Of a stretch of DNA of 50,826 nucleotides, positions 7,752-14,615 are shown one piece after another. Each line of letters begins with the position of its first letter. Positions within the stretch are counted from its first letter, which is position 1. A program made the translations under genes and the position numbers. The stretch lies in assembly GCA_944392145.1 (NCBI GenBank), contig CALXVS010000009.1, positions 1-50,826 on the forward strand. The letters are read 5' to 3'. This DNA comes from an uncultured Alphaproteobacteria bacterium (GTDB lineage: Bacteria; Pseudomonadota; Alphaproteobacteria; CAAHEQ01; UBA3637). A model generated the notes under the pieces. That model was not told the origin of the DNA and searched no databases. It was given only the letters and a program-made list of their open reading frames with translations.

Positions 7752-7989
7752 GATGCACCCCTTGGGATTCATCCATTGTTTTAATCCGGATCACACCTTG
7801 AACCCACCGCAGAGCTAAAACTGCGCGGTGGTACTCCTTTGTTTTTTCTCTGTGCTTCAGCGTATGCGCGATCACTTCTTCTTTCAGTCGCGCTTCAAAA
7901 TCACGCAACTGAGTAAAAGAGAGGGCAATCATGCTGTCTACCGGGATTGTTTGAATGATTTCATAAACAGTTTTTGTTTTCTTAACCAT
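7744..7989 (-). CDS. hypothetical protein, first gene of replication operon
   Basis: 81 residues, Lys-rich and helical, with 'LSFTQLRDFEARLKEEVIAHTLKHREK' as a probable coiled-coil segment. No family is recognised. A binding site (AAAGGAG) lies 6 nt before the ATG but is the 3' arm of an inverted repeat (7998-8023), and the shared ~35-nt leader element lies just upstream. It overlaps the next gene by 8 nt, so control at this start would set translation of the whole operon. Confidence 0.55.
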   Translation of the reverse strand: MVKKTKTVYEIIQTIPVDSMIALSFTQLRDFEARLKEEVIAHTLKHREKTKEYHRAVLALRWVQGVIRIKTMDESQGVHHG

Positions 7990-7997
7990 GTTTTTCT

Positions 7998-8023
7998 CCT
8001 TTTGTTAAGGTTGATACAAAAGG
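7998..8023 (-). promoter_or_regulatory. hairpin that can sequester a ribosome-binding site
   Basis: CCTTTTGT and ACAAAAGG form 8-bp arms around a 10-nt loop. On the minus strand the 3' arm is the AAAGG of the binding site of the gene starting at 7989. A near copy lies before the gene starting at 8573. Confidence 0.6.
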
Positions 8024-8062
8024 TAAAAATCCCGGATGTCGGAAAATCCCCTCAAAAAAATC
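8018..8062 (-). repeat. leader repeat copy A
   Basis: The minus strand reads ATTTTTTTGAGGGGATTTT, six variable nt, then TCCGGGATTTTTACCTTT. Copy B at 11018-11062 is identical except for the six central bases and the edges. Each copy lies ~30 nt upstream of the first gene of an operon and runs into a hairpin holding the binding site. Confidence 0.8.
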
Positions 8063-8573
8063 AAATTTTTTTATTTTTGGTTTTTCGTCTTACTTTCTCC
8101 CTGATATTTCCTAAAACATTTTTTGATACATGCGCCTTAGATGTTGCCTCATCATTTGTAAAACCAAATAAAATGAGCCTTATAAATTGCCACTCTTTAT
8201 CAGAAACAATTGATTGTAATTCCCTGATTGAAATTTCATTTTCCAATGTACTTAATGAAAAGTCAGAAACAGCTTCAAAAACGTCTTCCTCACACATACT
8301 ATTTAATGATTCTGTAGCGAAAAAACCCGATTGCAACTGTCGCAACCGGGTTCTTAAAATTTGCTGTGCTTTTGTTTTTATTGATACAAATAAATAATCA
8401 TCAGGAACTTCTTTCTTACGATAAAATCGCTCTAAATAAAAGAGGACTAAATCTTGAATTAAGTCCTCTCGTTCCTGATAACTAAATAGTCCTGTTGAAA
8501 AAATATATCGCAAATGAATCTTGATATATGTTACTACCCTGGGTGGTAGTCCATTGAATAAATTTTGTGTCAT
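8061..8573 (-). CDS. sigma-factor-like regulator
   Basis: 170 residues. Residues ~30-75 resemble sigma-70 region 2 ('EREDLIQDLVLFYLERF', then 'DDYLFVSIKTKAQQILRTRLRQL'), and residues ~115-165 resemble region 4, a helix-turn-helix ('IVSDKEWQFIRLILFGFTNDEATSKAHVS' region with a basic tail). This suits a small ECF-like or phage late-gene activator. AAAGG precedes the ATG but sits in the 3' arm of a CCTTTTGT/ACAAAAGG hairpin. The gene ends right at leader repeat A and faces the same way as its neighbours. Which promoters it serves is unknown; operons starting with leader A and B are candidates. Confidence 0.55.
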   Translation of the reverse strand: MTQNLFNGLPPRVVTYIKIHLRYIFSTGLFSYQEREDLIQDLVLFYLERFYRKKEVPDDYLFVSIKTKAQQILRTRLRQLQSGFFATESLNSMCEEDVFEAVSDFSLSTLENEISIRELQSIVSDKEWQFIRLILFGFTNDEATSKAHVSKNVLGNIREKVRRKTKNKKI

Positions 8574-8580
8574 ATTTTAA

Positions 8581-8607
8581 CCTTTTGTTAATGATTTATA
8601 CAAAAGG
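8581..8607 (-). promoter_or_regulatory. hairpin that can sequester a ribosome-binding site (second copy)
   Basis: CCTTTTGT and ACAAAAGG arms with an 11-nt centre; the 3' arm provides the AAAGG used by the gene starting at 8573. The arms are identical to those at 7998-8023, which points to shared control by folding or by a dimeric repressor. Confidence 0.6.
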
Positions 8608-8657
8608 CTATATATTCATAAGTTTAATTTCTTTCAATGCGCACTTGAAATTTGAAA

Positions 8658-8676
8658 TGCAGAGAATATCTGCATT
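8658..8676. repeat. perfect 7-bp inverted repeat upstream of the sigma-like gene
   Basis: ATGCAGA-GAATA-TCTGCAT lies between the recombinase stop and the sigma-like gene. It has no T-run, so an operator is more likely than a terminator. Confidence 0.5.
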
Positions 8677-8709
8677 AAATTTAATTTAAATAAAACGGAG
8701 ATGGCTTAA

Positions 8710-10416
8710 TTATATAAAGCCTAATTCGCGTTTTTGTTCCTCCCAAGAGTAAGGGAACCGTTCACGCAGTAGTTTGCGTAAGTTTAATAGTTTAGGCTGT
8801 GTGCCGTTGATTATTGCCATGATGATATCTGGGGCAAGCGTTGTCAGGCGAATGATTTGCCCCATATACCCGCGGTCTATATTTTCCCTCCTTGCTAATT
8901 CTGTCACGGATAAATGTTTTTCTTCCATGATTTGTTTCCAATAAAATGCCAGTGTAACAGCATTAAAAAGTTTTTCATCACGATGAGGAGTTATTCTTTC
9001 CACAGAAGCCGGCTCAACAATAACTGTGCGACCACGCTTTTGGCCAAACCGCACCGGATATTTTAATTCCAAAATCTTATTATTAAAGGCTGGATCAGGT
9101 TTTACCAAACTGCTTTCATACAAAGTTGCCGCAAACGGTTGCAATTTAATTTCAATGTGATCATGGCAAATAATTACTTTTCTAACTAGTTCTGATATAA
9201 AATTGTGTATGGTTCTAGGCTCAAAATATTTAATGGCATCACCTATATCACTGATAATTTTATGAATGTCAGCCGCGTTGCAATTATGTCCTTGATTTTC
9301 AAATTCTTTTAATAATCCCTGCTGAAATTCAGGAGCCTGAAATATACTTTTGATTTTATCAATAACAAATGATTCAATTTCTCCGGCAGGAATGCTTCCA
9401 ACCTTGCAATGTGCAATTTTTGCACCTTCCTTTACCGTCTTCAGTGGTGTGTAATATTCGTAATACTTATTTCCATGTTTACTGCGTGTTGGGGTCATAG
9501 CACCGCAACATTCGCATTCTATCAATCCTTTTAATAAGGAGTGCTTAATGACACGCGATGGCCGGAATGCTTCACCTAAATTAGCTTTTCGCAGACTTTT
9601 GGTTTCGTCCCAAAGTTCTTGCGAAATGATTGCTTTGTGCTGGCCGTCATACAATTCACCTTTGTAAACAACTTTTCCTAAATAAACCGGATTATTAAGT
9701 ATGTTGCTGATCATGGCATGATTAAAACTTCCTTTTGAAATATTGTTTCCGGTCTTAGTAATGCGCTCTTTAGGCTTATATCCTTTTTCATTTACATCAC
9801 GCACTGTCTGAAATTGCGATCCTGTGCGCCTATAATCTTCAAAAATAAAACGCACAATTTCTGCTTCTTCTTTATTAATTACCAGTTTTTTATTTTTAGA
9901 ATCATAGCCCAAAGGAAGCGGACCACCGGTCCACATTCCTTTCTTTTTACTGGCCGCAATTTTATCCCGGACACGTTCAGCCCCAAGCTCACGCTCAAAT
10001 TGTGCAAATGAAAGCAATATATTTAAGGTCAGCTTTCCCATGGAATCGCAGGTATTAAAATGTTGCGTGACAGAGACAAATGAACAACAGTGTTTTTCAA
10101 AAATCTTCACTAACTGAGCAAAATCCAATAAAGAGCGGGTTAGACGATCGATTTTATAAACAACGATCATATCAACTTTACCGGCCTCTACATCTGATAA
10201 TAATTGTTTCAGGGCAGGCCTTTTAAGGCTTCCTCCGCTAAAACCTCCGTCATCATAATGTTCCGGCAGGATAACCCAACCTTGGTGTTTCATGCTTCTA
10301 ATATAATTTTCACCGGCTTCGCGTTGGGCTTCCAAGGTATTGAATTCTTTTTCGAGACCTTCATCTGTTGATTTACGTGTATATATTGCACATCTGATAG
10401 GGCTAAAACTTTCCAT
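8710..10416 (-). CDS. large serine recombinase (integrase)
   Basis: 568 residues. The N-terminal resolvase domain (1-150) has the nucleophile Ser16 in 'YTRKSTDEG', 'DDGGFSGGSLKRP' and 'VVYKIDRLTRS'. A Recombinase domain follows (about 170-285), then a zinc ribbon that starts with the pair 'CECC' and a later Cys, and a C-terminal extension with a second DNA-binding-like region. The architecture is that of phage and ICE integrases that act on att sites without host factors. It ends an operon of three genes (small ORF, DUF2924, recombinase). It is the main evidence that the left part of the window is a mobile element. Confidence 0.92.
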   Translation of the reverse strand: MESFSPIRCAIYTRKSTDEGLEKEFNTLEAQREAGENYIRSMKHQGWVILPEHYDDGGFSGGSLKRPALKQLLSDVEAGKVDMIVVYKIDRLTRSLLDFAQLVKIFEKHCCSFVSVTQHFNTCDSMGKLTLNILLSFAQFERELGAERVRDKIAASKKKGMWTGGPLPLGYDSKNKKLVINKEEAEIVRFIFEDYRRTGSQFQTVRDVNEKGYKPKERITKTGNNISKGSFNHAMISNILNNPVYLGKVVYKGELYDGQHKAIISQELWDETKSLRKANLGEAFRPSRVIKHSLLKGLIECECCGAMTPTRSKHGNKYYEYYTPLKTVKEGAKIAHCKVGSIPAGEIESFVIDKIKSIFQAPEFQQGLLKEFENQGHNCNAADIHKIISDIGDAIKYFEPRTIHNFISELVRKVIICHDHIEIKLQPFAATLYESSLVKPDPAFNNKILELKYPVRFGQKRGRTVIVEPASVERITPHRDEKLFNAVTLAFYWKQIMEEKHLSVTELARRENIDRGYMGQIIRLTTLAPDIIMAIINGTQPKLLNLRKLLRERFPYSWEEQKRELGFI

Positions 10417-10427
10417 TGGTTTCTCCT

Positions 10428-10835
10428 TTATTTTTCTTGCTTATCTAAACCAAAAAAATATCGTCCGGATATTTTGCGGCCGGTTATTTTCTTTGCCACC
10501 GCAGATAAGGTTTGATACTTCAGACCATTGAATTCAAACCCATCGGGCAGAACCACAACAACATGATCAACACCTAAATACTCACGGACAATTCGTGTTC
10601 CTGTCGGCGGCAAATTATTATGTGACCTAGATGGAACATGCATATTAGCTATGACCTGTTGCTGATGACTTGAAAGTCCTCCATAGGCAAGTTCCTGTAT
10701 CCGGTAGGCCAGCCTCGAAATATAGAATTCTTTATTTTTGGATATAGGCGGCGTATCAAAATACTTTTCCCACATTTTTTGCAACTGAGTAAGCGATTGC
10801 TGTTCTAAAAGTGCTATTTGCATTGCTACTTGCAT
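10428..10835 (-). CDS. DUF2924 family protein
   Basis: 135 residues. It fits DUF2924 as I know it: 'LEQQSLTQLQKMWEKYF', 'SRLAYRIQELAYGGLS', 'GTRIVREYLGVDHVVVVLPDGFEF' and 'YQTLSAVAKKITG'. Family members almost always adjoin large serine recombinases in alphaproteobacteria, as here (11 nt apart), and are presumed accessory factors such as a recombination directionality or DNA-binding partner. Its start overlaps the 3' end of the upstream small ORF by 10 nt. The biochemical role is unproven. Confidence 0.85.
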   Translation of the reverse strand: MQVAMQIALLEQQSLTQLQKMWEKYFDTPPISKNKEFYISRLAYRIQELAYGGLSSHQQQVIANMHVPSRSHNNLPPTGTRIVREYLGVDHVVVVLPDGFEFNGLKYQTLSAVAKKITGRKISGRYFFGLDKQEK

Positions 10836-11002
10836 TCTTGACCTCCATCATTGTTGAGTCGTTCTTCGTTATCGACACAATACATGCTTGGATTGGAAAG
10901 ATTATCCAGTCTTTTCTGAGCTAATTCGCCACTTTCTTTCATTTTTAAATATTTAAGTAAGTCTGGCATTATAATTTTAATTAACTTTTCTACTTGGGTC
11001 AT
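10826..11002 (-). CDS. small protein heading the recombinase operon
   Basis: 58 residues, MTQVEKLIKIIMPDLLKYLK and so on, ending NNDGGQECK. AAAGGAGG lies 5 nt before the ATG, a strong site, and it overlaps the DUF2924 start by 10 nt, which supports coding. The N-terminal half is an amphipathic helix and the rest is polar. No family is recognised. Position suggests an accessory of recombination or a coupling leader. The upstream leader copy B controls it. Confidence 0.6.
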   Translation of the reverse strand: MTQVEKLIKIIMPDLLKYLKMKESGELAQKRLDNLSNPSMYCVDNEERLNNDGGQECK

Positions 11003-11017
11003 TTTGACCTCCTTTCG

Positions 11018-11062
11018 AAAGGTAAAAATCCCGGAGACTAAAAAATCCCCTCAAAAAAATGA
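11018..11062 (-). repeat. leader repeat copy B
   Basis: Second copy of the repeat at 8018-8062, here ahead of the recombinase operon. It runs into CCTTTCGAAAGG (11010-11021), a palindrome whose 3' half is part of the AAAGGAGG binding site of the gene starting at 11002. Confidence 0.8.
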
Positions 11063-11376
11063 AAAAATTTTTTATAGAAGCAAGTGGACAGTATATGTCA
11101 TTGATTTAGAATAATAAAAAACACTTGGCCAGTATCTTCAATGAGGGTCACCTTGTTGGATTTGAAACGCAAACAGCATAATAAATTATATAAAGTGAGT
11201 AAATTTAATGATTTCTATAGCAAGAGGACAAATTGAAATACCCAAGTGCTCAGGGTATACTTTTTGCGGCAGGTGTATACTTTAAAAGGTGTTACAATCA
11301 AAACGACAAACACTATTTATAAAATTTTGAAAAGGGAAATAGTGGCTAGAATTGGGCTTTAAGCGGGTATAAAAAA
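11063..11376. other. gene-free region between recombinase operon and tRNA-Pro
   Basis: I see no credible gene. It holds two direct copies of GTATACTTT at 11255-11263 and 11275-11283, exactly 20 bp apart (about two turns), which could be operator half-sites. No tRNA-derived direct repeat marking an attachment site was found by eye. Confidence 0.4.
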
Positions 11377-11377
11377 A

Positions 11378-11408
11378 GCGGACACTTTAAAGTATCCGTT
11401 TTTATTTT
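11378..11408 (-). terminator. terminator downstream of tRNA-Pro
   Basis: CGGATACT pairs with AGTGTCCG (one G-U) and is followed on the minus strand by a run of seven T residues. It lies 8 nt beyond the tRNA. The rightward side also has a T-rich tail. Confidence 0.7.
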
Positions 11409-11415
11409 TTTATAT

Positions 11416-11492
11416 TGGTCGGGGCGATAGGATTTGAACCTACGGCACCTTGGTCCCAAACCAAGTACTCTACCAGGCTGAGCTACGCCCCG
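11416..11492 (-). tRNA. tRNA-Pro (anticodon UGG)
   Basis: A 77-nt cloverleaf with the 3' CCA encoded. The acceptor stem is CGGGGCG/CGCCCCG, the D-arm has AGCTCAGCCTGGTAGAG, the anticodon stem CTTGG/CCAAG holds loop TTTGGGA with anticodon TGG, and the T-arm has GGTTCAAATCC. A TATAAT hexamer lies at 11509-11514 on the minus strand as its promoter. It borders the mobile element, but no duplicate of its 3' end was seen in the window. Confidence 0.95.
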
Positions 11493-11559
11493 TCATACAA
11501 AAGTTATTATTATACTTTTTTCTAAAAAAAAGCAAGGATTCTTTTTCATATGACATCAG

Positions 11560-11586
11560 AAAAAAGAGAGGGCGGGCTTTTGCCCG
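11560..11586 (-). terminator. terminator downstream of the MarR-family gene
   Basis: The hairpin CGGGC-AAAA-GCCCG is followed on the minus strand by CCCTCTCTTTTTT. The tract begins some bases after the stem, so efficiency is uncertain. Confidence 0.5.
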
Positions 11587-11593
11587 AACAACC

Positions 11594-12070
11594 TTAATAC
11601 CGTTTTTCCTCTATAACTTTATTTAAAACATCACAAACACTTCTTAAACTTTCCTGAAACTGATTACTTTCTTCCGGCGTTAAACACGCAAACAATCGTG
11701 TCATAACCGTCTCTGCCGCTGCTTTATGCCGTTTTAAATACGACTTTCCCGCCGAAGTTAAAAAATAATAAGTATTTCTTCTGTTTTGAGCATCTACTTC
11801 ATGGGCAACCAACCCCTTTTTTTCCAACTTTCCATACAACATACATAAATTTTGCGCCGAGTGTCCCGATAGTTCGGCTATATCTTTCAATCGGATCCGA
11901 CCATGCTCTAATAAATTATCCAACAAAAACATCGTTTGTGGTCTTGCAAAATCCTGATTTTTCATTAAAAACGACATCATTTTTTTGCCCAAGCGACGAT
12001 GTGCTTCCGTCAATTTAAAAAATGCTTGTTTGTAAAAAAATATTTGACAAAATGAATGATTCTGATACAA
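11594..12070 (-). CDS. MarR-family transcriptional regulator
   Basis: Up to 158 residues. A winged helix is clear: 'FLLDNLLEHGRIRLKDIAELSGHSAQNLCMLYGKLEKKGLVAHEVDAQNRRNTYYFLTSAGK' region, with flanking dimerisation helices. The full frame begins with a TTG at 12070 inside the -10 box of the divergent promoter and has no binding site; a TTG at 12013 or the ATG at 11980 are alternatives, so the start is uncertain. It is divergent from a small gene and probably represses it or itself. The ligand is unknown. Confidence 0.8.
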   Translation of the reverse strand: MYQNHSFCQIFFYKQAFFKLTEAHRRLGKKMMSFLMKNQDFARPQTMFLLDNLLEHGRIRLKDIAELSGHSAQNLCMLYGKLEKKGLVAHEVDAQNRRNTYYFLTSAGKSYLKRHKAAAETVMTRLFACLTPEESNQFQESLRSVCDVLNKVIEEKRY

Positions 12071-12071
12071 T
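12044..12071 (+). promoter_or_regulatory. sigma-70 promoter of the 67-aa gene
   Basis: TTGACA (12044-12049), 16 bp, TACAAT (12066-12071). It overlaps the start region of the divergent MarR gene, as expected for a MarR-controlled promoter. Confidence 0.7.
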
Positions 12072-12122
12072 TAAAGATATGTGGGAATAATTTCCTTTCT
12101 TTTTAAGGATAAGGAGGCCGAC

Positions 12123-12326
12123 ATGATCATTTCTTGGACAACTTATGATGAAACGTATAATCAAAAGACTGACACATCGGCACCGACACCTGCTTATGAA
12201 CACATGGTTGAACAACAACCGCGTTTGATTCCTGTCCCCGCAGATAAACCGCGTTTCATTCGTCATCACGGGCATGAAGCGGCCATTCGGGCACGTTTGT
12301 TGCGTGAAATGCAATACAAAAAATAA
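12123..12326 (+). CDS. small hypothetical protein next to MarR regulator
   Basis: 67 residues beginning MIISWTTYDETYNQ. AAGGAGG lies 6 nt before the ATG and a good promoter lies ~50 nt upstream, so expression is likely. The middle is Pro-rich ('TSAPTPAYEHMVEQQPRLIPVPADKPRF') and the end is basic ('HHGHEAAIRARLLREMQ'). There is no membrane segment or signal peptide, and no known family is recognised. Divergence from the MarR gene suggests that regulator controls it. Confidence 0.65.
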   Translation: MIISWTTYDETYNQKTDTSAPTPAYEHMVEQQPRLIPVPADKPRFIRHHGHEAAIRARLLREMQYKK

Positions 12327-12385
12327 GGAATCGCAACGAGTCGCACACGAATCCACAAAACTTTTTTCGGGAGAATGAAAAAAAG

Positions 12386-12414
12386 TTGTTTTTTGCATAA
12401 GAGCGTGTTACACT
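12386..12414 (+). promoter_or_regulatory. sigma-70 promoter of the exported nitroreductase-family gene
   Basis: TTGTTT (12386-12391), 17 bp, TACACT (12409-12414), about 40 nt before the start codon. Confidence 0.6.
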
Positions 12415-12453
12415 GTTTAGCAGGGAAAATCACAAAACAAAAGGAGGTTGATT

Positions 12454-13074
12454 ATGTCCTTAAATATATTCGTTTCACCTCGTTTTCTCTCTATAGTAAC
12501 TGCCGGTCTGATTTGTTGTGCAGCAATCCCGTCTTTGGCAAAGGGAGATATTTCTCTACCTTCCCCCGAAACAACAGGCGGTATTCCATTAATGGAGGCG
12601 ATTAGTGCCCGTGCTTCAAACCGTTCTTTTGCCCATAAATCTTTAACACCTCAAGTGATAAGCAACATGCTTTATGCGGCATTCGGTATTTCACATGAAG
12701 ATAAACATACCATTCCAACAGCGCGAAACAAAAAGGATTTAAAAGTTTTTGTTGTTAAGGCCGACGGCGCTTATCTTTATAAACCACAAGAAAACAAGTT
12801 AGAACAAGTCTCACCCGACGATCTGCGTCCGTTACTGGCTAAACAAAGTTTTGTGTTAGAAGCCCCACTTACCCTTGTGTATGTGGGATCCGATTCGGAA
12901 ACGGCCGCCATGCACGCGGGATCTGCCTATCAAAATGTCGGCTTATTTGCCGCCTCGGTCGGTTTGAACAATGTTGTGCGTGGGTCCTTTGATCGTAAAG
13001 GATTGGCCAAAGAATTAAAGTTGAACCGTGATGAAGTTGTCCTTATCTCGCAAACCGTGGGTTGGCCAAAATAA
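12454..13074 (+). CDS. exported nitroreductase-family protein
   Basis: 206 residues. The N-terminus is a signal peptide: 'FLSIVTAGLICCAAIPSLAKG', with probable cleavage after the Ala near residue 30. The rest is a nitroreductase/SagB-type FMN fold: 'LMEAISARASNRSF' (the family's R-x-S-x-R-x-F start), 'LLYAAFGIS'-type helix, and 'AAMHAGSAYQNVGLFAASVGLNNVV' as the FMN-side helix. Such periplasmic forms occur in anaerobes and gut bacteria; the substrate is unknown. AAGGAGG lies 6 nt before the chosen ATG. It is a single gene with its own promoter and terminator. Confidence 0.8.
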   Translation: MSLNIFVSPRFLSIVTAGLICCAAIPSLAKGDISLPSPETTGGIPLMEAISARASNRSFAHKSLTPQVISNMLYAAFGISHEDKHTIPTARNKKDLKVFVVKADGAYLYKPQENKLEQVSPDDLRPLLAKQSFVLEAPLTLVYVGSDSETAAMHAGSAYQNVGLFAASVGLNNVVRGSFDRKGLAKELKLNRDEVVLISQTVGWPK

Positions 13075-13080
13075 ACGCTC

Positions 13081-13112
13081 AAACACCCCGTTTTTAAGCG
13101 GGGTGTTTTTTA
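13081..13112. terminator. bidirectional terminator
   Basis: ACACCCCG and CGGGGTGT form a perfect stem around TTTTTAAG, followed by T6 on the plus strand. It separates two convergent genes. Confidence 0.85.
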
Positions 13113-13790
13113 CCAGTCCCGACATTTGGCTGACGTCGCACGATAGTTTTCTTCGGTATCAATTAAAGAATTTTTTTCGTCAATCTTCCGATTGATAAAA
13201 TTTAAAAGCGGCTTGATATCATCCAACACCCGCATAAATTCACGCTTTGTCAATTCATCAATACGTCGTGCGGTCGCTTCACTTTTATAAAGTGACACAG
13301 GATATAATTTATCAACGGCTTTCCTTAACTCTGATTCAATATCACGGCGGTAAAACGTTACAGCCTGACGAAAGATATTGACATGAATATCCTCGTGTTC
13401 TTTAACAACTTTATAGGCACAGCTGTGCACCCGGTATTTTTTATCAATATATACATCCAACTTTTCCAACCCGATTTCAAAGGTAATTTCTTTTAATCCA
13501 ACACATACCTCTTTTTGCTTGGATTCAACATATGATTTTGCCGTTCCCGATACGTCCACCTTTGAAACAGTCAACCCCCGCACCATCATACCCGCCGAAT
13601 CGGGCATTTTCGTTTTTGCCGCCACCGGAAAATCCGCACCTTTTAAATGGTGATAATATTTGGGTTCGGGGACATGGGTCACAATTTTGATATCCACGGG
13701 ATAGCGGTCACAAAAAGCATTTGCATTCCCCGAAGAAATCAGGCATAATGCCGTCATAACACCGCCAACGAATAAAGAAATCTGATTCAT
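13110..13790 (-). CDS. secreted HExxH putative metalloprotease
   Basis: 226 residues. A signal peptide ends in 'GNANA|F' around residue 26. Residues 132-136 are HEDIH, an HExxH zinc motif, preceded by 'HSCAYKVVK'; the surroundings resemble DUF922-type periplasmic peptidases, in which a beta-rich domain leads into the HExxH helix. A charged helical C-terminus ('RRIDELTKREFMRVLDDIKPLLNF') follows. It is divergent from xthA with 29 bp between starts. Substrate and partner are unknown, and zinc binding is inferred only from the motif. Confidence 0.6.
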   Translation of the reverse strand: MNQISLFVGGVMTALCLISSGNANAFCDRYPVDIKIVTHVPEPKYYHHLKGADFPVAAKTKMPDSAGMMVRGLTVSKVDVSGTAKSYVESKQKEVCVGLKEITFEIGLEKLDVYIDKKYRVHSCAYKVVKEHEDIHVNIFRQAVTFYRRDIESELRKAVDKLYPVSLYKSEATARRIDELTKREFMRVLDDIKPLLNFINRKIDEKNSLIDTEENYRATSAKCRDW

Positions 13791-13819
13791 TCTTTTTTTT
13801 TAGCACAAGGAATGTCAAA

Positions 13820-14611
13820 ATGCAAAAAATTATTTCATATAATGTTGCCGGCTTGCGGGCACGGATACCATTGGTTCAACGTTTGATGGACGAGGAAGCC
13901 CCTGATTTTTTATTGCTTCAAGAAATAAAAGTAACCAACGAAACACTGCCGTTTTCAGCATTTAAAGGTATTCCGTATCACTTATCGTTTATCGGACAAA
14001 AATCCTTTAACGGTGTCGCCGTTTTTTCCAAACAGGCCCCGGATGAAATAATAACCGCCCTGCCCGATTTAAAGGAAGAAATACCCCAAGCCCGCTTTAT
14101 AGAAGCACGCTTTCAAAATCGTTTAAGTGTTATCAGTGTCTATGTCCCAAACGGAAATCCCCCCGAAAAAGACCCTGCAGACACAACACGTTTCAATTAT
14201 AAACTAGACTGGATGGCAACGTTGACCCGTTATATCGGCCGCCTGATTGATGAAGGGCGTTCTTTTATCATCGGGGGCGACTTTAATGTGATCGCGCAAG
14301 ACAGCGATGTTTATAACCCCGATGCTTATCGCCAAAATGCATTGATGCTGCCCCCGGTACGGCAAGCATTTCAGACATTCGCACAAACCGGTGTTGTCAA
14401 TACGTTGCGGCATATGACACAGCAAGAGCATCTGTATTCTTTTTGGGACTTTCAATCAGGCGCCTGGCGTAAAAACAACGGTATGTTGTTGGATTATATT
14501 TTTGTGTCACCTGATTTAAAAGCCGAAATTACCGATTGTCGCATTTTAAAACCCTACCGCGGGTTTGATAAACCATCAGACCACGTGCCGGTGTGCTGCG
14601 TTTTAAAATAA
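13820..14611 (+). CDS. xthA: exodeoxyribonuclease III
   Basis: 263 residues, the usual size. It removes abasic sites and 3' blocks in base-excision repair. EEP-fold motifs are visible: 'SYNVAGLRAR', 'LLLQEIKV' (metal-binding Glu), 'VYVPNG', 'IIGGDFNV' and the C-terminal 'LDYIFVSPDL' and 'PSDHVPV' (catalytic Asp/His). AAGGA precedes the ATG. It converges with nadK with only 4 bp between stops, so no separate terminator is visible. Confidence 0.93.
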   Translation: MQKIISYNVAGLRARIPLVQRLMDEEAPDFLLLQEIKVTNETLPFSAFKGIPYHLSFIGQKSFNGVAVFSKQAPDEIITALPDLKEEIPQARFIEARFQNRLSVISVYVPNGNPPEKDPADTTRFNYKLDWMATLTRYIGRLIDEGRSFIIGGDFNVIAQDSDVYNPDAYRQNALMLPPVRQAFQTFAQTGVVNTLRHMTQQEHLYSFWDFQSGAWRKNNGMLLDYIFVSPDLKAEITDCRILKPYRGFDKPSDHVPVCCVLK

Positions 14612-14615
14612 GCCG

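Noticed and set aside
11255-11283. Attachment core made of the two GTATACTTT copies
   Set aside because: They are direct repeats 20 bp apart at one end only; nothing matching was seen at the other side, so an operator is more likely.
11416-11492. tRNA-Pro as the attachment site of the element
   Set aside because: No second copy of the tRNA 3' end was found in the window, and large serine recombinases seldom use tRNA genes. It remains possible if the left end lies outside.
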